Position numbers and translations under genes: made by a program
Assembly (NCBI GenBank): GCA_035249905.1
Contig: DATFFT010000006.1
Span: 1-64,000 of the forward strand
Direction of reading: 5' to 3'
DNA from: JAOUEA01 sp035249905
Lineage (GTDB): Bacteria; Actinomycetota; UBA4738; HRBIN12
Length of the DNA stretch: 64,000 nt
The notes under the pieces: model-generated
What the model saw: only the letters and a program-made list of their open reading frames with translations
Databases searched by the model: none
What the model was told of the DNA's origin: nothing
In this document: in pieces, positions 1 through 8,791 of the stretch
Layout of the letters: every line of letters begins with the position of its first letter
Numbering within the stretch: position 1 is the first letter of the stretch

Positions 1-1
1 C

Positions 2-178
2 GGTGGCGCCGAGCTCAGCCACTTCAAGGGCACGAAGATGCGGGGTGTGGGCATCTACACCCATGCCGACCCGGTCCATCGCCCGCCCGAGATCTACGGC
101 GGCACGACGACCGTGATCTCCGGGCCCGATCACCCCTCGACCCTGCTGCTTCCCGTGATCCCGGAACGGGCGTCCTGA
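2..178 (+). CDS. CocE/NonD-family hydrolase, C-terminal end only
   Basis: Only the last 58 residues are inside the window; the gene begins upstream. The tail contains GPDHPSTLLLPVIP, which resembles the end of CocE/NonD (X-Pro dipeptidyl-peptidase-type) serine hydrolases, whose C-terminal jelly-roll domain typically closes with a similar HPS-x-L-x-LPVIP stretch. The active site lies in the missing part, so substrate (ester, amide or peptide) cannot be judged. It reads into the peptide ABC importer genes on the same strand, which would fit hydrolysis linked to uptake. Family assignment rests on this short motif alone. Confidence 0.5.
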   Translation, partial: GGAELSHFKGTKMRGVGIYTHADPVHRPPEIYGGTTTVISGPDHPSTLLLPVIPERAS

Positions 179-179
179 C

Positions 180-338
180 ATGCGCATCGAGCACGACGTG
201 CCGATCGAGATGGTTCGACGTCGAATCGAACGAGGATTGCCTTGCGCCCTGTCCTCACGACCGCATAGCTTCTCCGCGAAGGGTGTCACGGCCGAATGGC
301 TTTCGACGCTTTGGAAGGGGGCCGAACGATGGCAGTGA
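180..338 (+). pseudogene. Possible truncated start of a second CocE-like hydrolase
   Basis: A 52-codon frame starts two bases after the preceding stop. Its first residues, MRIEHDVPIEM, look like the N-terminus of CocE/NonD hydrolases (usually followed by RDG and a strand with ADVxRP). After residue 11 the similarity stops and the frame turns arginine-rich, then ends inside the start of the solute-binding protein gene. It may be the remnant of a second hydrolase lost by deletion, or a chance frame. It is too short to be an enzyme. Confidence 0.25.
242..271 (+). promoter_or_regulatory. Putative promoter of the peptide ABC importer operon
   Basis: TTGCGC (242-247) and TAGCTT (266-271) are separated by 18 bases, the same spacing seen at the better promoters at 15334, 59765 and 61070. 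It would give a leader of roughly 50 bases before the ATG at 329. Inferred from sequence only. Confidence 0.35.
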
Positions 339-2083
339 TCCGGCGTGGACGTCGCTTCGCCTCGATCGACGGGGAGGAGGGAGAGCGGCGCCACCGGGTC
401 CTCGCACGTCCCCCCGGCCTCGCAGCCGCGGTGTTGGCGTTCGCCCTGATCGCGCAGGCTTGCACCGGCGCGGCCACCCCCGAGGAGGAGGGGGGAGACG
501 AGGGCGGCGCCGATACCACCGAGGTGAAGAACCCCGGCGTCTTCGTGCACTCGCTCGGCGGCGAGCCGGAGACGCTCGATCCCGCCGCGTCGACCGACGG
601 GGGCTTCGGCAACCGCGCGATCATCCAGATGTACGACTTCCTCGTGGACCTGCCGCCCGACAGCGCCGTGCCGGTGCCGATGATCGCCACCGAGGTGCCG
701 ACCCAGGAGAACGGCCTCGTCTCCGACGATGGCCTCACATACACGTTCCCGATCCGCGAGGGCGTGACCTTCCACGACGGCACGGATCTCACGGCCGAGG
801 ACGTGAAGTACTCGTGGGACCGGGTGGTCGAGATGGATCTGCCGGAGGGCCAGGCATCCCGGCTCACCGACATCGTCGAGGAGACCAGGGTCGTCGATGA
901 CTTCACGTTCGAGGTCACGCTGCAGCAACCCGCCGCGTACTTCATGACGACCGTCGTGTACTCACCGCCGGCCGCGATCGTGAGCCAGGACGCCGTCGAG
1001 GCGAACGGGGGTGTGGTCGCAGGCGAGCCGAACGAGTACATGACGACCCACGAGGCGGGAAGCGGCCCATACATCCTCGAGGAGTGGGAGCGCGGCGAAC
1101 GCCTGCACTTCGTCAAGAACGAGGACTACTGGAACGGCGCCCCGGCGCTCGACGCCCGGTGGGAGGTCGTCGACGACGAGAGCGTGATCGTTGTTGGCAT
1201 GCAGGCGGGCGACTTCGACCTCGTCGAACCGACCCCCCAATACATCGCGCAGCTCCAGGACAGCGACAACGTCTGCTTCGACGAGTCCGGTTTCCTGCTC
1301 GAGCCGCTCCACCTGGCCTACAACCTCAACATCGACCCCGACCTGCTCCCGAACTCCGACACGATCCCGCCCGACTTCTTCCACGATGTGCGGGTGCGCC
1401 GAGCATTCAACCTCGCGTTCGACTACGACGCGATGGTGAACGCCGGCCTGGAAGGGTTCGGAGCGTCGGGCACCTATCTGCCGCCGGCCGTGCTCGGGTG
1501 GTCGGAGGACGCGCCGAAGTACCAGCAGGATCTCGCGGAGAGCGAACGGCTGTTCCGTGAGAGCGGATGGTGGGATCGCGGGTTCGAGGTGTCGATCCTG
1601 GTCGAGGAGGCCAACCCCACGTTCCTGCCGGTCGGCCTGATCCTGAAGGACAGCCTCGAGGCGATGAACCCGAACTTCCGGGTGAACGTGCTGCAGGTCG
1701 CCGAGACGCAGTTCGACGAAGCGCACGGTCAGACGCCGTTCCCGTACGCGATGTGGATCAAGAACGCCGACCCGTTCACGGATCCGCATCAGTTCATGCA
1801 GACGTACTTCCATCCCGACGGCGAATGGGGCGAGCGACTCGGGTACCGCAACGGCATGGAGGATCCCGACGCGCTGGCCGATGTGATCGACCGAGCCGCG
1901 GCCTCGACCGACGTCGAGGAACGAGAGGCGCTCTACACCGAGGCGCTGCAGATGATCTACGACGACCCGATGTGGCTGTGGGCCGCCGACGAGAAGAACG
2001 TGCAGATCTTCCAGTGCTGGGTGCAGGACTTCGTCTACAACCCGTTGTGGATCATGCCGAGGTGGGTGTTCTACGACAAGTGA
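329..2083 (+). CDS. Oligopeptide-type ABC transporter, substrate-binding lipoprotein
   Basis: This 584-residue protein is a family 5 (DppA/OppA type) extracellular solute-binding protein that captures peptides or similar ligands and delivers them to the permease encoded just downstream. An ATG at 329 is chosen over the in-frame ATG at 296 because AAGGGGG lies seven bases upstream. A basic N-terminus, a hydrophobic segment (about residues 31-44) and Cys45 followed by a Thr/Glu/Gly-rich linker indicate a lipoprotein, although the lipobox (AQAC) is not ideal. The family features GEPETLDPA near the mature N-terminus and GSGPYILEEW are present. It is the first of five genes in a standard binding protein, permease, permease, ATPase, ATPase order. 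The ligand is unknown. Confidence 0.9.
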   Translation: MAVIRRGRRFASIDGEEGERRHRVLARPPGLAAAVLAFALIAQACTGAATPEEEGGDEGGADTTEVKNPGVFVHSLGGEPETLDPAASTDGGFGNRAIIQMYDFLVDLPPDSAVPVPMIATEVPTQENGLVSDDGLTYTFPIREGVTFHDGTDLTAEDVKYSWDRVVEMDLPEGQASRLTDIVEETRVVDDFTFEVTLQQPAAYFMTTVVYSPPAAIVSQDAVEANGGVVAGEPNEYMTTHEAGSGPYILEEWERGERLHFVKNEDYWNGAPALDARWEVVDDESVIVVGMQAGDFDLVEPTPQYIAQLQDSDNVCFDESGFLLEPLHLAYNLNIDPDLLPNSDTIPPDFFHDVRVRRAFNLAFDYDAMVNAGLEGFGASGTYLPPAVLGWSEDAPKYQQDLAESERLFRESGWWDRGFEVSILVEEANPTFLPVGLILKDSLEAMNPNFRVNVLQVAETQFDEAHGQTPFPYAMWIKNADPFTDPHQFMQTYFHPDGEWGERLGYRNGMEDPDALADVIDRAAASTDVEEREALYTEALQMIYDDPMWLWAADEKNVQIFQCWVQDFVYNPLWIMPRWVFYDK

Positions 2084-2130
2084 TCCACGGTTCGCCTCGA
2101 GGTGAGTCGTGGGAGGATTGAGCGAACGCG

Positions 2131-3147
2131 ATGCAGGTTCGTGAGTACGTCGTCCGACGCTTGCTGAAGCTGCCGTTGGTGCTCCTGGCGGTCACGGTGG
2201 CGGTGTTCGCCCTCTCGAGGGTCGGTGGCTCACCGATCGCGATCTACCTCGAGCACGAGATGTCGCCCGAGGAGGTCCAGGCTCTCGAGGAGCGCTACGG
2301 GGTCGACAAGCCGTTGCCGCTGCAATACGTGGCGTGGCTCGGAGGCGTCGCCCGCGGTGACCTCGGATGGTCGGGAGTCTCGGTCGCGCCCGTCTCCGAG
2401 GTGTTGCCCGCGCGATTGGTCGCGACCATCGAGCTGGCGACGCTCGGCTCATTCATCGCGATCGCGTTGGGGATCGGCCTCGGCACCTACGCGGGCGCGA
2501 GGCACAATCGCTTCTCCGACCACGTGATCCGTGTGCTCACGGTGAGCGGTGCGAGCCTGCCTCTGTTCTGGTTCGCGTTGATGATGCTGATCCTGTTCTA
2601 CCTCATCATCCCGATCGCGCCGCTCGGTCGGTTCGATCCCGACGTCTACAGCCAGATCACGCACTACACGGGCTTCTACACGATCGATTCGCTCCTCAAC
2701 CTGAACCCCAGCGCCTTCGTCGATGCGATCGTGCACCTGGCCCTGCCCGCGTTCGTGCTGGGCTTCGAGGGCATGGCCGTCGTCGCACGCATGATGCGCT
2801 CCTCGCTCGTCGAAGAGATGGGTGAGGACTACGTCGACTCTGCCCGCGCCAAGGGATTGCCCGAGCGACGCGTGATCCGCAGGCATGCCCGGCGCAACGC
2901 CCTGATCCCGACGATCACCGTGATCGGACTCAGCTGGGGCGTGCTGCTTCAAGGATCGGTCGTCGTGGAGAACGTCTTCCGGTGGCCCGGCCTCGGGCGG
3001 TGGGCGACCGAGGGGGTGATCCGCGGCGACAGGGCGACGATCATGGCGTTCGTGCTGGTGACCGCGGTCGTGTTCCTGGTGGTGAACCTCGTCGTCGACG
3101 TGATCTACGCGTACCTGGATCGTCGCGTGGTCCTCGGGACGGATTGA
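2131..3147 (+). CDS. Oligopeptide-type ABC transporter, permease 1 (DppB-like)
   Basis: This 338-residue inner-membrane permease pairs with the next gene to form the translocation channel. TM1 is near residues 9-29, with further helices around 100-120, 143-163, 200-220, 260-280 and 300-325. The conserved cytoplasmic EAA loop, which couples to the ATPases, is at about residues 233-249 (EDYVDSARAKGLPERRV). Length and the N-terminal RRLLKLPLVLL signature match DppB/OppB proteins. It follows the binding protein by 47 bases and is followed by the second permease 18 bases later, so co-transcription is likely. Confidence 0.92.
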   Translation: MQVREYVVRRLLKLPLVLLAVTVAVFALSRVGGSPIAIYLEHEMSPEEVQALEERYGVDKPLPLQYVAWLGGVARGDLGWSGVSVAPVSEVLPARLVATIELATLGSFIAIALGIGLGTYAGARHNRFSDHVIRVLTVSGASLPLFWFALMMLILFYLIIPIAPLGRFDPDVYSQITHYTGFYTIDSLLNLNPSAFVDAIVHLALPAFVLGFEGMAVVARMMRSSLVEEMGEDYVDSARAKGLPERRVIRRHARRNALIPTITVIGLSWGVLLQGSVVVENVFRWPGLGRWATEGVIRGDRATIMAFVLVTAVVFLVVNLVVDVIYAYLDRRVVLGTD

Positions 3148-3165
3148 GGCGATCGGGAGATCGGG

Positions 3166-4095
3166 ATGGCAGACGCCGCGCACGTCGAGCACGCACCGCC
3201 ACTGGGCGGTCGCTGGCGGTCGTTCACTACGAAGGCCCGTCGCATCGGGGACCTCTCGAAGACTTCGCTCAGGAGCCCGACCACCCTCGCGGGCGCCGTC
3301 ATCATCGTGATCCTCGTCGCGATGGCGATCCTCGCACCGTTCCTCGTGGAAGGGAACCGGCCCGATCCGTACCAGATGCCGCGAGACTGGTCCGCGATCA
3401 ATGCGCCGCCCGGCACGCCCGGCCATCCTCTCGGAACCACGTCCGAGGGCGGCGACGTACTCTACGGCGTGGTCTGGGGGGCCCGAACGTCGCTGCGGCT
3501 CGCGTTCGTCGTGGTCGGCATCACGTTGGTCGTCGGCACGATCATCGGCAGCATCGCGGGGTTCGTGGGCGGGAAGTGGGACGAGGTCCTGATGCGGATC
3601 GTCGACGTCTTCCTAGCGGTGCCGGAGCTGATCCTCGCGCTCGCGATCGCCGCGCTGCTCGGTCCGTCGTTCCGCAACATCATCATCGCGATCTCAATCC
3701 TGGGATGGCCGCGGTACGCCCGCATCATGCGCGGGCAGATCATCCACACGAAGGAGAACGAATACGTCGACGCCGCGCACGTGATCGGCGATTCGAAGTT
3801 CCGGATCTACCTGAAGGACATCCTTCCGAACACGATCACTCCCGTGGTCGTGGCCGCGACGCTGCAGATGGGCGCCGTCGTGCTGTTCGCCGCCACGCTG
3901 AGCTTCCTCGGGCTCGCCGAGGCCGGGATCGCGGAATGGGGGAACCTCGTGGGCGAAGGGCAGGCCGGCATCGTCTCGGGGCGATGGTGGGTCGCGACCT
4001 TCGGAGGATTGATGGTCTTCCTCTGGTCGCTCGGCTTCAATCTGTTCGGTGACGGGCTACGCGACGTGCTCGACCCCCGGACCGAGGGTCGATGA
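3166..4095 (+). CDS. Oligopeptide-type ABC transporter, permease 2 (DppC-like)
   Basis: The second channel subunit has 309 residues. Like DppC/OppC it has a cytoplasmic N-terminal tail of about 40 residues, TM1 at roughly 41-61, a periplasmic segment with HPLGTTSEGGDVLYGVVWGA (the family's HxxGTDxxGRDxxSR-like region in variant form), and then the permease helices. The EAA loop lies at about residues 199-222. The 3' end overlaps the ATPase start by four bases (ATGA), implying translational coupling. GGGAGATCGGG just before the ATG serves as ribosome-binding site. Confidence 0.92.
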   Translation: MADAAHVEHAPPLGGRWRSFTTKARRIGDLSKTSLRSPTTLAGAVIIVILVAMAILAPFLVEGNRPDPYQMPRDWSAINAPPGTPGHPLGTTSEGGDVLYGVVWGARTSLRLAFVVVGITLVVGTIIGSIAGFVGGKWDEVLMRIVDVFLAVPELILALAIAALLGPSFRNIIIAISILGWPRYARIMRGQIIHTKENEYVDAAHVIGDSKFRIYLKDILPNTITPVVVAATLQMGAVVLFAATLSFLGLAEAGIAEWGNLVGEGQAGIVSGRWWVATFGGLMVFLWSLGFNLFGDGLRDVLDPRTEGR

Positions 4096-5435
4096 GGAGG
4101 TCCCTGGAGGGCACGCCAGGACCGCGCCCATCCTCACCGATGATGAGGGACGAGCCGCCCCTCTTGTCGGTGCACGGACTCAGGGTGCACTTCGACACGA
4201 AACGCGGCAGGGTGCACGCGGTCGACGGGATCGACCTCGACATCCGCGACGGTGAGACCGTCGGGCTCGTCGGTGAGACGGGCTCCGGCAAGAGCGTCAC
4301 GGCTCGATCGCTGCTGCGGCTCGTTCCGCAGCCCCCGGGCGTCATCGCGGGCGGGGAAGCGCTCTTCCGGCCCAAGATCGAATGCCCGTCCTGCCGATCC
4401 GCCGGATGCGCGGAGTGCGATCGGACCGGACGGGTGGGTTCCCCGTGCCCGGCTTGCCGTGCCGCAGGATGCGAGCGATGTGGCAACACCGGGCGCGAAA
4501 CCGTCGACCTGCTCACGATCTCGGAACGGCACATGCGGAGGATCCGCGGCAACCACATCTCGATGATCTTCCAGGACCCCGGCAAGGCACTGAACCCGGC
4601 CCTCCCGATCCGCGAGCAGATGGCCGAGGTCTTCGCGGAGCATCGAGCGAGCGAGGTGCTCGCCGAGGCGGGGATCGATCCGGGCGCGGCCGGCTGGATG
4701 CTTCGCCGCGATGCCAAGCTGCGCTCGGGCTTCCTGGAGCGACGGATACTCGCGCTTCCCCCCTACCGGTCGCGGCACCGGCGACTGCACGCGGTGATCG
4801 ACGAACGTGTCGCGCGTGCCCTCGCCGAGACGAGGATCCCCAACCCCCGCAAGGTGATGATGCGATATCCGCACGAGCTCTCGGGCGGCATGAAACAACG
4901 CGTGATGATCGCGCAAGCGCTCGCCGCCAATCCCGAACTGCTGATCGCCGACGAGCCGACGACGGCGCTCGACGTCACGATCCAGGCACGCATCCTCGAC
5001 CTCCTCGCCGAGCTGCAGGAACGGCTCCACACCGCGATCCTCTACATCAGCCACGATCTCTCGCTCGTACGCCGGATCAGCGGGCGTGTCGCCGTGATGT
5101 ACGCGGGAGAGCTCGCTGAGGTCGGATCTCCGGACGAGCTCTTCGCACGGCCGCTGCATCCCTACACGCGCGGGTTGATCGGCGCCGTGCCGACGACGAA
5201 GCACCGGCGCGGTGGCCTCGTCGCGATCGAGGGCACGGTGCCGGAGCTCGTGGAGCCGGAACCCGCGTGCCGCTTCGCCGGTCGATGTCCACATCGCGCG
5301 GCGGTCTGCGAGCGATTCGACCCGCCACTCAGACCGCACGGACCGGGGCGCTGGGCGGCGTGCTTCCTGTACGAGGACGCCCGAGAGCTCGGCGTGGGCG
5401 AGGACGACATGCCGCACGAAGGGTCGGGCCGATGA
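4092..5435 (+). CDS. Oligopeptide-type ABC ATPase 1 (DppD-like) with eight-cysteine insert
   Basis: This is a nucleotide-binding subunit of 447 residues, longer than the usual 320-340. Walker A is at 61-68 (GETGSGKS), the Q-loop Gln at 161, the signature LSGGM at 263-267, Walker B at 283-289, and the oligopeptide-transport C-terminal cysteine motif sits near the end (CRFAGRCPHRAAVC). Two insertions are unusual. Residues 98-130 hold eight cysteines spaced CxxC-x4-CxxC-x9-CxxC-x4-CxxC, like the zinc-binding centre of DnaJ. Residues 170-258 form a long charged helical segment before the signature. The ATG overlaps the preceding stop (ATGA). ATG4140/4143 are alternative starts that would remove 16-17 non-conserved residues. 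Confidence 0.88.
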   Translation: MRRSLEGTPGPRPSSPMMRDEPPLLSVHGLRVHFDTKRGRVHAVDGIDLDIRDGETVGLVGETGSGKSVTARSLLRLVPQPPGVIAGGEALFRPKIECPSCRSAGCAECDRTGRVGSPCPACRAAGCERCGNTGRETVDLLTISERHMRRIRGNHISMIFQDPGKALNPALPIREQMAEVFAEHRASEVLAEAGIDPGAAGWMLRRDAKLRSGFLERRILALPPYRSRHRRLHAVIDERVARALAETRIPNPRKVMMRYPHELSGGMKQRVMIAQALAANPELLIADEPTTALDVTIQARILDLLAELQERLHTAILYISHDLSLVRRISGRVAVMYAGELAEVGSPDELFARPLHPYTRGLIGAVPTTKHRRGGLVAIEGTVPELVEPEPACRFAGRCPHRAAVCERFDPPLRPHGPGRWAACFLYEDARELGVGEDDMPHEGSGR

Positions 5436-6793
5436 CGGCGATCGCCGCAACTCCGACGGGCGCGGTCCCCGACGCCGCCGGTCGCGACGTGATCAACGTG
5501 CGGGACCTCACGAAGCACTTCCCGATCAGGGAGGGCGTGCTGCAGCGGGTCGCCGGACAGGTTCGCGCGGTCGACGGGGTGAGCTTCGACATCCCCAGGG
5601 GCACGACCGTCGGCCTGGTGGGCGAGAGTGGTTGCGGCAAGACGACGCTGGGGCGGTGCATCGCGGGCCTGATGCCCACCACCAGCGGCGGAATCTACTT
5701 CGGCATGGATGACGCGTCGGTCGCACGGCTCGACGCGCTCAGAGCCGTCGATCCCGCGGCTCGCTCGCCACAGCTTGCGACCGAGGTCGACGCGCTCGAC
5801 GCCCGCTACCGGATCGACCGGATGCCGAAGCGATCGCGGCGCGCCTACCGTCGGAACTGCCAGGTCGTGTTCCAGGACGCCTTCTCGTCGTTGAATCCTC
5901 GGCAACTGATCGTCGACATCGTCGGACGCCCCCTGCGCATCCACGACGAGTCGTCGGGGGCGGAGTTGATCCAGCGAGTCGTCGATCTGCTCGAGAGCGT
6001 GGGCCTCGGCCGCCAGCACCTGTACCGCTTCCCGCATCAGTTCTCCGGTGGACAGCGCCAGCGGATCTCCATCGCGAGGGCGCTCGCGCTCGATCCGGAG
6101 TTCATCGTGCTCGACGAGCCGACCAGCGCGCTCGACGTCTCGGTGCAGGCGCAGATCCTCAACCTGTTGCATCGGCTACAGCAGGAGCGGGGGCTGACCT
6201 ACCTGTTCATCAGCCACGACCTGAACGTGGTGCAGCACATGAGCGACCGGATCATCGTGATGTACCTGGGAGTCATCGCCGAGGTCGGGAACGCCGAGGC
6301 GGTGTTCCGGCACCCTCGCCACCCCTACACCGAAGCGCTTCTGGCGGCGAACCCGAGCATGCACGAGGACGACGCCCGGATCCGGCTGCAGGGATCGGTG
6401 CCGGACCCTTCGTCGCCGCCGGCTGGATGCCGCTTCCATACCCGGTGCCCGGTCGCGTTCGACGCCTGCGGATGGGACGTGAGCGACGTGCTGCGCGTGC
6501 TGGAGGTGCGGGGCCGCGCCGTCGAGGGCTTGCGAGGAGTCGAGCGCCGGACCCCGTTCGAAGGCACGCTCGGCTTCGAGACCGAGGACGAGGCGGCCTC
6601 GGCCGTGGCCGAGTTGACCGGTGAACGCGCCCCCGCGCCGATGCGCGCAGCGGCCGAGGTGATCGAGGCTCGCGGCCGCGACGTGCACGTGCGCTTCCCG
6701 GCCGTCGAGGAGATGAGCGTGCACGCGGTCGGGCATGGACATCACACGGCGTGCATCCTGCACGCCGACGACCCGGACCCGGCGTCGCCCTGA
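5432..6793 (+). CDS. Oligopeptide-type ABC ATPase 2 (DppF-like) with extended C-terminus
   Basis: The second nucleotide-binding subunit has 453 residues. Walker A is at 64-71 (GESGCGKT), the Q-loop Gln at 148 (VVFQDAFSSLNPR, diagnostic for this subfamily), FSGGQ at 204-208, Walker B at 224-230 and the switch His at 262. The peptide-transporter motif CRFHTRCP-x5-C is at 333-346. About 100 further residues follow that canonical DppF proteins lack; they contain no motif I recognise. The insert between Walker A and the Q-loop (about 90-140) is also longer than usual. The start overlaps the upstream stop by four bases, so both ATPases are probably made in equal amounts. Confidence 0.9.
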   Translation: MTAIAATPTGAVPDAAGRDVINVRDLTKHFPIREGVLQRVAGQVRAVDGVSFDIPRGTTVGLVGESGCGKTTLGRCIAGLMPTTSGGIYFGMDDASVARLDALRAVDPAARSPQLATEVDALDARYRIDRMPKRSRRAYRRNCQVVFQDAFSSLNPRQLIVDIVGRPLRIHDESSGAELIQRVVDLLESVGLGRQHLYRFPHQFSGGQRQRISIARALALDPEFIVLDEPTSALDVSVQAQILNLLHRLQQERGLTYLFISHDLNVVQHMSDRIIVMYLGVIAEVGNAEAVFRHPRHPYTEALLAANPSMHEDDARIRLQGSVPDPSSPPAGCRFHTRCPVAFDACGWDVSDVLRVLEVRGRAVEGLRGVERRTPFEGTLGFETEDEAASAVAELTGERAPAPMRAAAEVIEARGRDVHVRFPAVEEMSVHAVGHGHHTACILHADDPDPASP

Positions 6794-6808
6794 GGCCGGC
6801 GCCGCGTT

Positions 6809-8791
6809 TCAGCTCGACCGATCGCCGTCGCCCCCGCCGCGCAGCGATGCCGCGTGCTCGGCGTACCAGCGGAAGATCGCCGGATCCTGCAACGACTCGG
6901 GGCTCGCGACTCGCTCGGCAGGCTCCCCGGCGAGGAGTCGCTTCACGGGGACCTCGAGCCGCTTGCCGTTGAGGGTCATCGGCACACCCGGAGCCTCGAC
7001 GATGCGGTCGGGGCTATGGCGCGGTGACAACTGCGAGCGCAGGTCCGACACGATCCGTGCGCGCAGCTCGTCGTCGAGCTCGACCCCCTCGAGCACGACG
7101 AAGAGCACGATCGCACCCTCGTCGTCGGGGCCGCCGGTGTCGACGACGAGGGCGTCCACCACCCCCGGGATCGCCTCCACGACGCGGTAGAGCTCGCTGG
7201 TCCCGATCCGGACGCCCCCCCGGTTCAGCGTCGAGTCGGATCGGCCCGAGATCACGCACGAGCCCGACGGCAGGATCGTGATCCAATCGCCGTGGCGCCA
7301 GACGCCGGGGAACGGCTCGAAGTAGCTCGCCCGGTACCGCTCGCCGTCGGGGTCGTTCCAGAAGGCGACGGGCATCGACGGCATCGGCTCGGTGATGACG
7401 AGCTCGCCCACCTCCCCCACGACCGATCGACCCTCGGGATCGAACGCCTCGACGGCGGCCCCGAGCATGCGGCACTGGATCTCCCCGGCGCGCACCGGCA
7501 GCCACGGGCACGACCCGACGACGGCCGTGCACAGATCCGTGCCGCCGCTGATCGAGCCGAGCCAGACGTCGCGACCGACGTGGTCGGTCACCCAGCGGAA
7601 GCCCTCGGGCGTGAGCGGTGCCCCCGTGGACCCCACCGCGCGGAGCGCCGCCAGGTCGGCCACCGACCCGGGGTCGAGGCCCGCCCGCATCGACGCGTGG
7701 ATGAACGGTGCGCTCGTGCCGAAATACGTGATGCCCGCGCGCTCGGCTACCCGCCAGAGGGTCCCGAGGTCCGGCTCCGACGGGCTGCCGTCGTAGAGGA
7801 CGATCGTCGCGCCGACGAGCAGCCCGCCGACGAGGAAGTTCCACATCATCCAGCCCGTGGTCGTGTACCAGAAGAACCGATCCCCCGGTCCGAGGTCGAG
7901 GTGGAGCGAGAGGGCCTTGACGTGCTCGAGAACGATGCCGCCGTGGCCCTGGACCATGGACTTCGGCAGGCCGGTGGTGCCCGAGGAGTACAGGATCCAC
8001 AACGGGTGGTCGAACGACACCGGCTCGAACCGGGGACCGGCCGGCGCCGCGACGAGCTCGCTCCAGGTGATCGCGCCGGCGACGGGGGACCCCAGATCGG
8101 CTCCTGCGACGTCGTCGACGAGCACGAGCGCCGCGTCGCCGATGGCCGCCATGATGTCGGCCAGAGCGTCGCGGCGATCGTACCATCGGCCGCCGTAGCG
8201 GTACCCGGGCACCGCGATCAGCACGCGCGCCTCGATCTGCCCGAACCGGTCGATCACGGCCCTCGGACCGAAGTCCGGCGAGCACGACGACCAGATCGCG
8301 CCGATGCTCGCCGTCGCGAGGAACGCGATCACGGCCTCGGGTATCGTCGGCAGGTAGGCGGCCACGCGGTCGCCGCGACGCACCCCCAGCCGCCGCAGGC
8401 CCTCGGCCGCGGCACCGACCGCCGTGGCCAGCTCCGCCCGCCCGATCTCCCTAGCCGCGCCCCCCTCACGGAAGGCGACGATCGCCGGCCGCCCGTCGTC
8501 GTGCCGCTCGTCGAGCGCCACGCGCGCGTAGTTCAGCGTGGCGCCCTCGAACCACCGGGTGCCGGGCATCGTGCGCGACGCCAGCACCGAGCGGGGCGGC
8601 GTGGCTTCGGGCACGTCGTACCAGTGCCAGATCGCGTCCCAGAACCCCTCGACGTCGCGGATCGACCAGCGCCACAGCTCGTCGTAGCTCCCGAACGGCA
8701 GGCCCCGCTCGCGCTCGAGCCACCCGGCGAACCCGGTGAGCGCGGACCCCGCGACGAGCCGCTCCGACGGGCTCCAGAGGGGTTCGCTCAT
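6809..8791 (-). CDS. aacS: Acetoacetyl-CoA synthetase (acetoacetate-CoA ligase)
   Basis: This 660-residue member of the ANL adenylating superfamily activates acetoacetate or a related 3-oxo acid with ATP and CoA. The P-loop YSSGTTGLPKS is at about 268-278, followed by GHGGIVLEHVK, characteristic of AacS. The C-terminal catalytic-lysine region TLNGKRLEVPVKRLL is intact. The start ATG overlaps the stop of the upstream hydrolase gene by four bases. As the last gene of a leftward operon that begins with an HMGL-like lyase, it could recover acetoacetate released by that lyase, which is an inference. The convergent ABC ATPase gene ends 15 bases away. Confidence 0.9.
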   Translation of the reverse strand: MSEPLWSPSERLVAGSALTGFAGWLERERGLPFGSYDELWRWSIRDVEGFWDAIWHWYDVPEATPPRSVLASRTMPGTRWFEGATLNYARVALDERHDDGRPAIVAFREGGAAREIGRAELATAVGAAAEGLRRLGVRRGDRVAAYLPTIPEAVIAFLATASIGAIWSSCSPDFGPRAVIDRFGQIEARVLIAVPGYRYGGRWYDRRDALADIMAAIGDAALVLVDDVAGADLGSPVAGAITWSELVAAPAGPRFEPVSFDHPLWILYSSGTTGLPKSMVQGHGGIVLEHVKALSLHLDLGPGDRFFWYTTTGWMMWNFLVGGLLVGATIVLYDGSPSEPDLGTLWRVAERAGITYFGTSAPFIHASMRAGLDPGSVADLAALRAVGSTGAPLTPEGFRWVTDHVGRDVWLGSISGGTDLCTAVVGSCPWLPVRAGEIQCRMLGAAVEAFDPEGRSVVGEVGELVITEPMPSMPVAFWNDPDGERYRASYFEPFPGVWRHGDWITILPSGSCVISGRSDSTLNRGGVRIGTSELYRVVEAIPGVVDALVVDTGGPDDEGAIVLFVVLEGVELDDELRARIVSDLRSQLSPRHSPDRIVEAPGVPMTLNGKRLEVPVKRLLAGEPAERVASPESLQDPAIFRWYAEHAASLRGGGDGDRSS

